A stretch of 45,585 bases of DNA from Collinsella aerofaciens (GCF_015554145.1 NZ_JADNHZ010000006.1:64146-109730), one strand, 5' to 3'. Shown: positions 23,190 through 31,934, counted from the stretch's first letter. The notes: generated by a model not told the origin, from the letters alone. Translations and numbers: made by a program.

Positions 23190-25205
23190 CTACATCACCT
23201 CCGCGTGAGGGGTCAAACCATTTGCCTTGAGCACCTCGTCGGGGAGCTCGGAATAGAAGTGCTCGGTGCCGGGCACGCGCTTGAAGACCGGACGGGTGTC
23301 CAGGCCAATACGCGGATGGCTCGAGCGGGGCGCGAAGCGATCGCCCTTGGGGAAATCGCGCGGGCTCGGAACGGCGCCGGGCACCTGGTGCAGGCGGCCC
23401 GAACCGCTCTCGATGGACAGAACGGAACCCAGAAGACCGCGGGTGTACTCGTGAATCGGGTTGGTGAGCAGCTCCTTGGTGGGCGCCTGCTCGATAACCT
23501 GACCGGCGTACATAACCGTGATGTTATGGGCGACCTCGGCGACCAGCGCCAGGTCATGCGAGACGAAGATCATGGCAAAGCCGAGCTTGGCCTGAAGGTC
23601 GTTGAGCAGCTTGATGACCTGCTTCTGGACGGTAACGTCCAGAGCGGTCGTGGGCTCGTCGCAGATGACCAGCTTGGGGTCGCGGGTAAGGGCCATAGCG
23701 ATCAGGACACGCTGACGCTGGCCACCGGAAAGCTCATGCGGGTAGCTCTCGAGCGTACGCTTGGGGTCGAGGCCCACGAGCTCCAGGAGTTCCTCGGCGC
23801 TGCGGGTGCCGCCGCGCTTGGTGAGCTGCTTCATCTGGGCAGAGATGAGCATGGAGGGGTTGAGCGAGGACAGGGCGTCCTGATAGACCATAGCGATATC
23901 GGTACCGCGCAGGCCGAACCACTCCTTCTTGCTCATCTTGAGCAGGTCACGGCCCTCCCAGAGGACCTCGCCGGAAAGGTGCTCATCGTCGTCGGTCAGG
24001 CCCATGATGGCCAGCGTGGTGATGGACTTACCGCAACCGGACTCGCCCACCAGGCCCATGGTCTGACCAGGACGGACGTCAAAGTTGACATGGTCGACGA
24101 CGTTGATATCACCGTGATGCTCAAACTGAATGCAGAAGTCACGGACCGAGAGAATCGGTTCGACAGACTCGTCGGGCACATGGCGATCGTCACGCTTGAG
24201 CTCGACATCGCGCAGGGCGCCAAGGCGAGCGGAGAGGGACTGGGCCTGCTCCTTGTAGGCGCGAACGGGGTCGGAGACCAGCAGGTCGGCCTCGCGACGC
24301 TTGGAGGAATCGGTCGGATCCAGGGCGGCGGAGGGAGCAGCGGCCATGGCGTCGGTAATGCCCTCGGAGAGGATGTTGAGCGCCAGGCAGGTGATCATGA
24401 TGGCCAGGCCCGGGAACAACGCCTGCCACCAACGGCCGGCGAGCACGCCGCCGCGGGCGTCGGCGAGGATGTTGCCCCAGGTAGCGGTGGGCTCCTGGAT
24501 ACCAGCGCCGATGAAGGTCAGCGAAGCCTCGAAGATGATGGCGTCGGCGACTAGGGTAACGGTGAAGACCATGATCGGGGCGATGCAGTTACGCAGAACA
24601 TGCTTGATTAAAATCCACGGAGCCTTGGCGCCGGAAACGATGACCGCGCGGACATAGTCCTCGCCGTACTCGGACACGATGTTGGCGCGCACGATACGGG
24701 CAATCTGCGGAGTGTACATAAAGCCGATGGCGAAGATGATCGACGGCACGGAGTTGCCCAGGATGGAGACGAAGACGGCCGCGAGGGCGATGCCCGGGAT
24801 GGACATGATGATGTCCAAGATACGCATGATCGTCTCGGAGACGGCCTTGCGCGAAACCGCTGCAAGGGCGCCCACGACCGAGCCGCAGACCAGAGCCATG
24901 GCAGTGGCGCCAAAGCCGATAATCAGCGAGTAACGACCACCGTAGAGCATACGCGACAGAATATCGCGACCCTTATCGTCGGTACCGAAGATAAATCCGT
25001 TGCCGGGAGCCTGGCGAGCCGTAAAGATCTCGACCGGGCTATAGGGGGCAAGAAGGGGCGCCAGAATCGCAGTCAAGGCGACCAGCACCAGCACGACGGC
25101 GGCAATCTTAGAAGACAGCGTCATCTTCTTCCAGCCACCGAGCTTGAGCCCCTTGGAGGCAGCCTTCTCGAGCTGCTCGGTTTGCTTCTCTCGAATCTTT
25201 ACCAT
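23190..25205 (-). CDS. Fused ABC permease + ATPase (SatC-type, DppC-DppD fusion)
   Basis: A 671-residue chain with both a membrane and a motor domain. Residues 1-285 are a DppC-type permease: helix ~31-53, FIFGTDDKGRDILSRMLYGG, then about five helices with the EAA loop RAVIVSGAKAPWILIKHVLRN. A polar linker (~290-350) leads to the ATPase: Walker [10 protein letters not shown] (387-395), signature LSGGQRQRV (492-500), Walker B LVICDE (512-517). In the C-terminal extension the usual GC-x-F-x-PRC reads GDRFAPRS, so the Fe-S cysteines are missing. Such fusions are known in Opp-like transporters, including the SatC component of sialic-acid systems. It is encoded 3 nt after the permease gene. Confidence 0.9.
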   Translation of the reverse strand: MVKIREKQTEQLEKAASKGLKLGGWKKMTLSSKIAAVVLVLVALTAILAPLLAPYSPVEIFTARQAPGNGFIFGTDDKGRDILSRMLYGGRYSLIIGFGATAMALVCGSVVGALAAVSRKAVSETIMRILDIIMSIPGIALAAVFVSILGNSVPSIIFAIGFMYTPQIARIVRANIVSEYGEDYVRAVIVSGAKAPWILIKHVLRNCIAPIMVFTVTLVADAIIFEASLTFIGAGIQEPTATWGNILADARGGVLAGRWWQALFPGLAIMITCLALNILSEGITDAMAAAPSAALDPTDSSKRREADLLVSDPVRAYKEQAQSLSARLGALRDVELKRDDRHVPDESVEPILSVRDFCIQFEHHGDINVVDHVNFDVRPGQTMGLVGESGCGKSITTLAIMGLTDDDEHLSGEVLWEGRDLLKMSKKEWFGLRGTDIAMVYQDALSSLNPSMLISAQMKQLTKRGGTRSAEELLELVGLDPKRTLESYPHELSGGQRQRVLIAMALTRDPKLVICDEPTTALDVTVQKQVIKLLNDLQAKLGFAMIFVSHDLALVAEVAHNITVMYAGQVIEQAPTKELLTNPIHEYTRGLLGSVLSIESGSGRLHQVPGAVPSPRDFPKGDRFAPRSSHPRIGLDTRPVFKRVPGTEHFYSELPDEVLKANGLTPHAEVM

Positions 25206-25208
25206 AAT

Positions 25209-26165
25209 CTACACCGTCCTGATGCGCGGGTTGATGAGCAGGTAGAGCATGTCAACCACGATGTTGATGATGATGAAGGCAAGAGCAACGACGATAACGA
25301 CGCCCTGAACCAGGTTCGCCTCGTTGCCCTGAACGCCCTGCAGAATCGCGGTGCCCATGCCGGGGAGGTTGAAGATAACCTCGATGACGACGGCGCCGCC
25401 CATGAGGTAACCGATCTTAAGACCGAGGGTGGTGACCGGGGTGATCAGCGCATTGCGAAGAACGTTGATACCGACGACGACCTTCTCGGGAACGCCGGCA
25501 CCGCGAGCCATACGGACATAGTCCTTGTCGAGCTCCTCGACCATGGCGGTACGCACGATACGAGTCATCTGGCCCGTCAGCGGAAATGCCAAGGCGATGG
25601 CGGGCATAATCATGCGGCCCAGATAACCAGCCGGATTCGTGGTGAAGTGAGGCAGAGCACCCGATGCCGGGAGCACCTTAAGGTAGGAAGAGAACAGCAG
25701 GATCAACAGAACGGCAAGCCAGAACGACGGGGTTGCCAAGCCGGCGATGGAAAAGACGCGGATCACTTGGTCCGGCCATTTGTCGCGATACAGTGCCGCG
25801 ATGACGCCGAGCAAAAACGAAACGACCGCACCGATGGCAAGGCCGATGAAGGTCAGCTGCATCGTGACGGGCAGGGCCGTGGAGATGCGCTTGGCAACGG
25901 AGTTGCGAGCAGCACCATAGGTGCCCATGTCGCCATGGATCAAATCGCCCATATAGCGCACGTAGCGCACGGGCCAGGGGTCGTCCAGACCATACTTCTC
26001 ATGGTACTCGGCAACCGCCTCGGGCGAGGCACCGTCACCCAACGCCGTGTAGGCGGGGTCGGTCTTGGAGAACGACATAAGGAAGAACACCAGGACGGTG
26101 ACGCCCAATGCCATGATCGGCAGCGCCACAAGACGCCTTCCAATCAAACGTAGCAAGTTGTTCAC
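25209..26165 (-). CDS. Opp/Sat-type ABC transporter permease (SatB/DppB-like)
   Basis: A 319-residue permease with the DppB N-terminal helix RLVALPIMALGVTVLVFFLM and the following periplasmic region DPAYTALGDGASPEAV. About six helices are present, the EAA loop is VRMARGAGVPEKVVVGINVLRN, and the C-terminus is LLINPRIRTV. The start is a GTG at 26165 with AGGGGAG 5 nt upstream; an upstream in-frame extension of 11 residues overlaps that site and is rejected. It pairs with the permease half of the fused protein encoded next. Confidence 0.88.
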   Translation of the reverse strand: MNNLLRLIGRRLVALPIMALGVTVLVFFLMSFSKTDPAYTALGDGASPEAVAEYHEKYGLDDPWPVRYVRYMGDLIHGDMGTYGAARNSVAKRISTALPVTMQLTFIGLAIGAVVSFLLGVIAALYRDKWPDQVIRVFSIAGLATPSFWLAVLLILLFSSYLKVLPASGALPHFTTNPAGYLGRMIMPAIALAFPLTGQMTRIVRTAMVEELDKDYVRMARGAGVPEKVVVGINVLRNALITPVTTLGLKIGYLMGGAVVIEVIFNLPGMGTAILQGVQGNEANLVQGVVIVVALAFIIINIVVDMLYLLINPRIRTV

Positions 26166-26227
26166 GTTCTCTCCCCTTTCTTTTGTCGGTAGGACCAACT
26201 GGTATATGAGTACGGATACTCATTACA

Positions 26228-26259
26228 AGACCCGAGCGACATCGAGGTCGCCCGGGTCT
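26228..26259 (-). other. Hairpin between binding-protein and permease genes
   Basis: AGACCCG (26228-26234) pairs with CGGGTCT (26253-26259); GCGAC/GTCGC extends the stem across one A-C mismatch. A second small hairpin, ATGAGTA-CGGA-TACTCAT, follows at 26206-26223 in the direction of transcription. The pair resembles the attenuating hairpin between oppA and oppB and should raise the binding-protein mRNA above the rest. Confidence 0.65.
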
Positions 26260-26322
26260 TTGTTTCAACTATGAGGATACGGTCCCAACGACCGACATCC
26301 TGCATACAGACTCAAGCGAGTC

Positions 26323-27936
26323 TTACGCCTTGACGGTCGCAACGCCCCTGAAGGACATGCTCGTCGTGCCGATGCCCTTGAAGCCATCGAGGGCCTCGCC
26401 GTTGGGCGCAGTGGACGGATCGTCCCAGGAAGCGGAGACGGTCTTGACGTGGACAACGGGGTACAGAACGGCGTTGTCGGCAATGATGTCGAAGCACTCG
26501 TTCCACTTCTTCTGCTGCTCGTCGCCCTCGGCAGCAAGAGCCTCGTCCATGAGACTGTGGAGCTTCTGCCACTCAGCGGACTCCTTCCACGGGCAACGGG
26601 TCTGCATCCAGACGTTGTCGCCGTACCACCAGTTGAGCAGCAGGTCGGGGTCGGCGCCGAAGCAGGAAGGATCGCCAGGGGCAAGGAGGATATCGTAGGC
26701 CTCGCCGCCGTCGATGGCAGCGTAGGTGGCCGGCGAGGTATCGGTCTGGATGGTCACATCGAAGCCGAGAGCGTCGAGGTCATTCTTGACCTGGGCGGCC
26801 ATGCCCTTAATCTGCTCGTTGTCGGTGGTGCGCAGGGTGATGGCACCCGGGGTGATGCCGGACTCCTCGATGAGCTTCTTGGCCTTCTTGGCGTCGGTCT
26901 TGTACACCGTGGAAGCCTCATGATAGTTGGTGAAGCTCTTGGGCAGGTAGCAGCTGGCAGCGGTGGCAAGGCCGGCGAAGGTGTTGCTGACCATCTTCTC
27001 GGTGTCGAGCGCATACATGACAGCCTGACGGACCTTGACGTTGTTCCAAGGCTCCTTGGCGACGTTGAACATGATGAAGCGGGTGCCGAAACCCTGAACG
27101 TTATCGATCTTGCAGCCGGCGCTCTCGAGCTGGTCGACGGCGTCAGCGGTAACGAGCTCCATAACGAGCGTAGAGCCCTCCTGCTGAGCGGTAACGCGAG
27201 CGGTGGGGTCGGTCAGGATGCTGTACTGGATCTTCTTATCCTCGGCAGCATACTCACCGTTGTACTCGGGGTTGGGAACCAGGGTGATCTCGGTATCGGA
27301 GATAGAGTCGTACATCCAGGGGCCGGAGCCGATCGGCTGCTTGGCGCGATCCTCCTCGGTCTGGGTGGCCGGGGTAACGCGGACGATGGCCAGACGATCC
27401 TTGAGCAGGGAGAAGTTGGGGACCTTGGTCTTGACCGTCACGGTGCTGGCGTCCTTGGCCTCGATGGACTCGAAGGGCTGGAAGAACGGAGCATAGGTAG
27501 CGGAAGCGGCGCAAGCGGTGTAGGAGGCAACGACATCGTCAGCGGTGACCTCGGTGCCATCGGAGAACTTGGCGCCCTTGCGGATGGTGACCTCGAAAGT
27601 GGTGTCGTCCACAGACTTGGGATCGTCGGTGGCGAGCTCTTTGAAGGTGCTGTAGTCGTGGTAATCGATGCCGTAGAGGCCCTCGACGACGTGCCAGTTA
27701 GCACCCAGGCCCACAGCGGAGCCGGTGCTGGCGGGATCGAAGCTGGACGGAGCGTAAGCGGAACCAGCGGTGATCACGCCGCCGCCACGGTTGGCGGAAT
27801 CGGTGGAACCGGAAGCGGAACCCTCGTCGCTAGAGCTGCCACCGCAGCCGGTGAGACCAAGCCCTGCGACAGCAGCGACGCTGCCGGTGAGGCCGAGGAA
27901 CGAACGCCTGGACATACCCTTGTTGATGATGGCCAT
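26323..27936 (-). CDS. Sialic-acid-operon solute-binding lipoprotein (SBP_bac_5), Tat signal
   Basis: A 537-residue binding lipoprotein, first gene of the operon. The N-terminus MSRRSFLGLTG is a near-consensus twin-arginine motif (Arg10-Arg11) and the lipobox LTGC gives Cys31 as lipid anchor, followed by a Ser/Gly-rich linker. The mature part is an SBP family 5 protein (YAPSSFDPASTGSAVGLGAN; VRQAVMYALDTEKMV). AGGAG lies 6 nt before ATG 27936. Sialic acid as ligand is inferred only from the downstream nan genes: in SatA-type systems this SBP family binds sialic acid rather than peptides. It shares little sequence with the oppA product here beyond family motifs. Confidence 0.85.
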   Translation of the reverse strand: MAIINKGMSRRSFLGLTGSVAAVAGLGLTGCGGSSSDEGSASGSTDSANRGGGVITAGSAYAPSSFDPASTGSAVGLGANWHVVEGLYGIDYHDYSTFKELATDDPKSVDDTTFEVTIRKGAKFSDGTEVTADDVVASYTACAASATYAPFFQPFESIEAKDASTVTVKTKVPNFSLLKDRLAIVRVTPATQTEEDRAKQPIGSGPWMYDSISDTEITLVPNPEYNGEYAAEDKKIQYSILTDPTARVTAQQEGSTLVMELVTADAVDQLESAGCKIDNVQGFGTRFIMFNVAKEPWNNVKVRQAVMYALDTEKMVSNTFAGLATAASCYLPKSFTNYHEASTVYKTDAKKAKKLIEESGITPGAITLRTTDNEQIKGMAAQVKNDLDALGFDVTIQTDTSPATYAAIDGGEAYDILLAPGDPSCFGADPDLLLNWWYGDNVWMQTRCPWKESAEWQKLHSLMDEALAAEGDEQQKKWNECFDIIADNAVLYPVVHVKTVSASWDDPSTAPNGEALDGFKGIGTTSMSFRGVATVKA

Positions 27937-28005
27937 GTCTTCTCCTATCAATAGAGAATCTTACCCGGGAGCGCCTAGACGTGCCCCCGCGCAACTTGCG
28001 GACGA

Positions 28006-28033
28006 TATATACCTTACCTACCGACGAACCCAA
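28006..28033 (-). promoter_or_regulatory. Probable promoter of the sialic-acid operon
   Basis: Minus-strand -35 TTGGGT (28028-28033), 16-bp spacer, -10 TATATA (28006-28011), giving a leader of about 60 nt before the binding-protein start. Palindromic operator candidates lie just upstream at 28056-28136. Confidence 0.5.
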
Positions 28034-28055
28034 CTGAGGTGCCGCGCTCGGCGAC

Positions 28056-28136
28056 CGATACATACATACGCTTGAACGGTATTTGCTACCGTTCACCGAA
28101 TTCATTGACAAACGATTCGCCAGACAGTATGTATCG
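28056..28136. promoter_or_regulatory. Nested inverted repeats upstream of the sialic-acid operon
   Basis: Outer arms CGATACATAC (28056-28065) and GTATGTATCG (28127-28136) are perfect 10-bp inverted repeats 61 nt apart. Between them lies GAACGGTA-TTTGC-TACCGTTC (28074-28094), a perfect 8-bp dyad. Together they start 22 bp upstream of the -35 box, a good place for a regulator such as a NanR-type RpiR or GntR protein and for DNA looping. No regulator gene is in the window. Further from the promoter are CAACCC...GGGTTG (28161-28183) and an AAACGTTT site (28200-28207). Confidence 0.55.
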
Positions 28137-28301
28137 ACGAGGTGAGATATCAGTCTTCGTCAACCCGCAGGATAGCAGGGTTGTTCACCATGGCTAGTCA
28201 AACGTTTTAGCGTTAATTAAACCCGAAATCGGCTGGTAATCGCCGTGAAATAAATGATTGAAAATCACGCAATCATGTATATCAGTTGTTTAGAGGCGTG
28301 T

Positions 28302-30248
28302 TTAGTTTTCGGATTGCTTTGCCGCCGCCTCGGCGCGCTCGGCATTCCATGCAACGAGCGCCTCGTGAACCGCTTTGGCGACATCGGCAGGAATGCCTCG
28401 AACTTCCGCGATCTCTTGCTCGCTCGCCGCGCGCAAACGCTTCATCGAGCCAAAATGGCGCATAAGGGCACGTTTTCTGGTGGGTCCCACGCCTGGAACG
28501 TCATCGAGTACCGAAACCGTCATGGCTTTATCGCGCAATTCGCGATGGAACGTGATGGCAAAACGGTGCGATTCATCGCGCACCTGTTTAATTAGATAGA
28601 GCGACGCGGACCCGGTCGGCAGCACGACTGGAGTCTCGTCCCAAGGCACGAAAACCTCCTCATCGGCCTTTGCCAAGCCACAAACTGGTATATCGAGCCC
28701 AAGAGCCTCAAGTTGCTTGATCGCAGCGGTCAATTGCGGCTTACCGCCATCGACAACGAGCAAATCGGGGCGCGAGCCAAAGCGCTCGTCGGCCATGCGC
28801 TCGGGAGCATAACGTCGTCCCAAAACCTCGGACATCGACACGAAGTCGTTTGCCTCGTCCAATTCGGCCTGAATTTTAAAACGACGATACTGACTCTTGT
28901 CGGCGCGCCCGTTGGTAAACACCACCATCGAGGCGACCGTAAAGGTGCCATGCAGTGTAGAGATATCGAAGCACTCGATACGCAACGGCGGCGATGGCAG
29001 CGCCAACGCACTTTCGAGCTCCAGGAGCGCTTGATTGGTGCGGTCGTCAGCGTACCCCGTTCGCATCATGTAGCGCATGAGGGCATGGCGCGCATTTTTG
29101 GATGCCATATCGAGCAGACGGTGCTTTTCGCCACGCTGCGGCCTATGGAGATGGCAGGAACGCTCACGCTTGCCCGCAAGCCACTCCCCCAGCGCTTCCG
29201 CATCCTCAAGCTCGACGGAAAGGTTGACCTCAGCTGGAATATCAGCCGTCTCGTCGTAATAGCGCTTAAGAAAGCCCGACTGGAGCTCTTCCTCGTCAAC
29301 ATCAAGACCCTTGTCGAGAATGAACTCGCAGGTGCGAACTGTTCGGCCCTCGCGAACGACGAAGACGCAAGCGGCGGAGATGGTCTCCTCGCGATAGAAA
29401 CCGATGACATCTATATCGACACTGGAGGGAAAAACGACTTGCTGACGATCGTCCAGACCCCTGATGACCTCCAAACGACGTTTGACGCGTGCCGCGCGCT
29501 CAAAGTCGAGCGCCTCAGCGGCATCCGTCATCTCGGAGGTCAGCTCATCGACGACATCCTTGCGATGGCCCGACAAAAAGCGCTCGACACGCTTGACGTT
29601 CTTGGCATAGTCTGCCGGGGAAATCGCGCCGACACACGCACCCGGGCCACGCCCGACATGGTAGTCAAAGCAGGGGCGCCCGTTTTGCGCGCAAATCATA
29701 TTGACGATGTCTTCCTCGCCCTTGTGGGACTCGACGATACGGCGACAACGACGCCACTCCGCACAGGATGCGGAGCAGATGGGGATAACCTTGCGCAGCG
29801 TATCTATCGTCTCACGTGCCGCGCGGCTATCGGTATAAGGTCCAAAATAGCGCGTTCCCGGCTTATGACGCTCACGCGTGTATTTGATAGCGGGATACAG
29901 GTCGCCCTTTGTAATGGCGATAAAGGGGTAGCTCTTGTCATCCTTGAGGTCGACGTTAAAGTACGGATGGTACTGACCAATCAAATTGCGCTCGAGCACC
30001 AACGCCTCGTGCTCGGTCTCCACCACGATATAGTCAAAGCTCGCCACCAGCTGCATCATCAGCGGGATCTTCTGGCGCTCGTCCTGCAGCGTCACGTACT
30101 GACGCATACGGGCGCGCAGGTTTTTCGCCTTGCCCACGTAGATGACATCGCCCTTGGCGTCTTTCCAAAGGTAGCAGCCGGGCTGCGTGGGAACGCGCGA
30201 AACCTGCTCGGCAAGCGTTGGAATGTTGTCGTGACCGGCCACGCGCAC
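28302..30248 (-). CDS. uvrC: Excinuclease ABC subunit C
   Basis: A 648-residue dual-incision nuclease of nucleotide excision repair. The GIY-YIG domain (~20-100) contains GCYLWKD...VIYVGKAKNLRARM. A cysteine-rich segment (158-205) follows, then a UVR motif binding UvrB (~235-270), an RNase H-like nuclease (IECFDISTLHG near 410; LLVVDGGKPQ; SHRFAITFHR) and C-terminal HhH motifs (LDDVPGVGPTRKRALMRHFGS). In the cysteine segment the usual GRC-x-x-C reads GRGPGAC, with extra cysteines upstream, so the Fe-S ligand set may differ. The start is a GTG touching the murJ stop codon without a clear ribosome site; coupling is likely. Confidence 0.94.
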   Translation of the reverse strand: MRVAGHDNIPTLAEQVSRVPTQPGCYLWKDAKGDVIYVGKAKNLRARMRQYVTLQDERQKIPLMMQLVASFDYIVVETEHEALVLERNLIGQYHPYFNVDLKDDKSYPFIAITKGDLYPAIKYTRERHKPGTRYFGPYTDSRAARETIDTLRKVIPICSASCAEWRRCRRIVESHKGEEDIVNMICAQNGRPCFDYHVGRGPGACVGAISPADYAKNVKRVERFLSGHRKDVVDELTSEMTDAAEALDFERAARVKRRLEVIRGLDDRQQVVFPSSVDIDVIGFYREETISAACVFVVREGRTVRTCEFILDKGLDVDEEELQSGFLKRYYDETADIPAEVNLSVELEDAEALGEWLAGKRERSCHLHRPQRGEKHRLLDMASKNARHALMRYMMRTGYADDRTNQALLELESALALPSPPLRIECFDISTLHGTFTVASMVVFTNGRADKSQYRRFKIQAELDEANDFVSMSEVLGRRYAPERMADERFGSRPDLLVVDGGKPQLTAAIKQLEALGLDIPVCGLAKADEEVFVPWDETPVVLPTGSASLYLIKQVRDESHRFAITFHRELRDKAMTVSVLDDVPGVGPTRKRALMRHFGSMKRLRAASEQEIAEVRGIPADVAKAVHEALVAWNAERAEAAAKQSEN

Positions 30249-31931
30249 CTACTTGCGACGAATCAGCGCCGAGACCTCGGGCATCTTAAGGACGACGGCA
30301 AGGCCAAAGGTAACAGCAAGCGAGACGACACCCGCAACGCAAACGTAGCCAAGAGTAATCAGAATCGAGCCGCCAAGTGCCACGACAAAGTGCTCAAGCG
30401 CCCACATGACGCCGGCGCCTGCGGCAGCACCCAGGCCACCGAGCAAAAGGCCAAAGAAACCGCCATGCAGGATAGATTTAACCTGAAGACCACGCAGACG
30501 ACGACGCAGCCACCACAGCGAGCAACCGACCAAGATCACGTAGTCGACGACATACGAAAGCGCGATTGCCGGCATACCGAAGCCCAGCACAACGCCAAAC
30601 AGCAGAACCGAGCCGGCCTGGCCGATGGCGGAATACAGACAATAGCGGCTATAGGGCTTCATGTCGAGCAAGGCAGAGAAGCTCTTCTGCATCAGCACGA
30701 CCACACCGTAGAGCGGCAGGGAAAGTGCCAGGTAGATAAGGAACTCCGACACCAGCGCCACACCGGACTCATCGAACTTGCCAGCGCAGTAGATCATGTT
30801 GAGCGGACGCGCGAAGACAATCAGGTACAGCGCGAATGGAATCAGGAAGAACAGCATCTGGGCGACGCCACGCGAAATGCCCGTGCGGACGCTGTCGTAA
30901 TCCTTCTCCTGTGCGTCGTGAGAGAGCTCGGTATAGAGCGCCGTCGAAAGCGAGGCGGCAATCAGCGCGTAGGGCAGCGTGTACCACAGGCGCGCATAGG
31001 CGATGACGGAAGGACCAGTCTCGGGCTGGACCACCAGCGCAGCAGCGTTGGTGATAGAAGTCGAGACAAACATGCACACCGTGGCGAGCAGCGTCGGGAT
31101 ACCGAGCGCAATCGTCTGGCGCAGTGCGGGGTCCTTAAAGTCGATATGGATATGGGGATGCACGCCGTGCTTGCCAAGCGCGGGGATCTGACATGCCATC
31201 TGAACAAAGACACCGAGGGTCGTACCGGCCGCAATCAAGATGATGCCGGCACGTTCGCCAAACTGTGCGGACACGGGCGCAAAGCCCATAAAGCTCGCAA
31301 TGACGATCATATTGTTGAGGACCGGGGCAAACGTCGACCAGAAGTAGTCGCGATGTGCGTTGAGGACGCCCGAAAACACCGAGCCCAAACCATAAAACAG
31401 AATCTGGATGGCAAAGAAACGGAACATGAACGCAGCGGTATCCATGCTGCCGCCGTCACCCGAAAGGAACGATTGCGTCCAGATAAAGCCCGGGGCGAAC
31501 ACGGTCCCCAGCAACGAAATGCCACCCAGCACCAATAGCAGAATACCGAGCAGGTTGCCCACGTACTCGTTAGAGGCCTCGCGACCCTGCTCACGCCTCA
31601 CGCCCATGTACACGGGCAAAAACGCCGTCACGAGCATGCCGCCCATCACGAGTTCGTAGAGCATATTGGGCAGGTTGTTGGCGACCTGATAGGAAGACGA
31701 GAGCAGCGACATGCCGATAGCGGCCGCCATTGCCCACGTGCGGATAAAACCGGTGACGCGAGACACGATGGTCAGGATGGTCATAAGCCCGGCGGAACGA
31801 CCAACCGTGGAGTAGTCCGACGAGCCCATGTCGTCAGTGTCGTCTCGCGACGAAGAAGCTTCGGATGAGGGTGTCTGAGGCGCAGATTCTTTTGCAAAAT
31901 GAGCTCCGCACTTCAATTCTTCCTGCGGCAT
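30249..31931 (-). CDS. murJ: Lipid II flippase MurJ (MviN family)
   Basis: A 560-residue MOP-superfamily membrane protein with about 14 hydrophobic helices after a polar N-terminal tail (~1-45, Ser/Asp-rich). Family markers are MTILTIVSRVTGFIRTWAMA at the first helix, YQVANNLPNMLYELVMGGMLVTAF and a conserved NAHRDYFW loop. MurJ moves the peptidoglycan precursor lipid II across the membrane. It begins 3 nt after the ybaK stop codon (GAGAGGAC upstream of ATG 31931) and abuts uvrC, so four genes including uvrA form one transcription direction, perhaps one operon. Confidence 0.9.
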   Translation of the reverse strand: MPQEELKCGAHFAKESAPQTPSSEASSSRDDTDDMGSSDYSTVGRSAGLMTILTIVSRVTGFIRTWAMAAAIGMSLLSSSYQVANNLPNMLYELVMGGMLVTAFLPVYMGVRREQGREASNEYVGNLLGILLLVLGGISLLGTVFAPGFIWTQSFLSGDGGSMDTAAFMFRFFAIQILFYGLGSVFSGVLNAHRDYFWSTFAPVLNNMIVIASFMGFAPVSAQFGERAGIILIAAGTTLGVFVQMACQIPALGKHGVHPHIHIDFKDPALRQTIALGIPTLLATVCMFVSTSITNAAALVVQPETGPSVIAYARLWYTLPYALIAASLSTALYTELSHDAQEKDYDSVRTGISRGVAQMLFFLIPFALYLIVFARPLNMIYCAGKFDESGVALVSEFLIYLALSLPLYGVVVLMQKSFSALLDMKPYSRYCLYSAIGQAGSVLLFGVVLGFGMPAIALSYVVDYVILVGCSLWWLRRRLRGLQVKSILHGGFFGLLLGGLGAAAGAGVMWALEHFVVALGGSILITLGYVCVAGVVSLAVTFGLAVVLKMPEVSALIRRK

Positions 31932-31934
31932 CGC

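Noticed and set aside
22140-24554. An 804-codon open frame opposite the sialic-acid ABC genes
   Set aside because: Antisense shadow of coding sequence with biased third positions; no domain, ribosome site or promoter seen.
23190-25205. Fused permease-ATPase as a sequencing error or new fusion
   Set aside because: Both domains are complete with a plausible linker, and this fusion is known in Opp-like and sialic-acid transporters.
28713-31538. A 941-codon open frame on the plus strand opposite uvrC and murJ
   Set aside because: It lies wholly antisense to two well-supported genes and its translation is basic, low in recognisable motifs and typical of GC-rich shadow frames.
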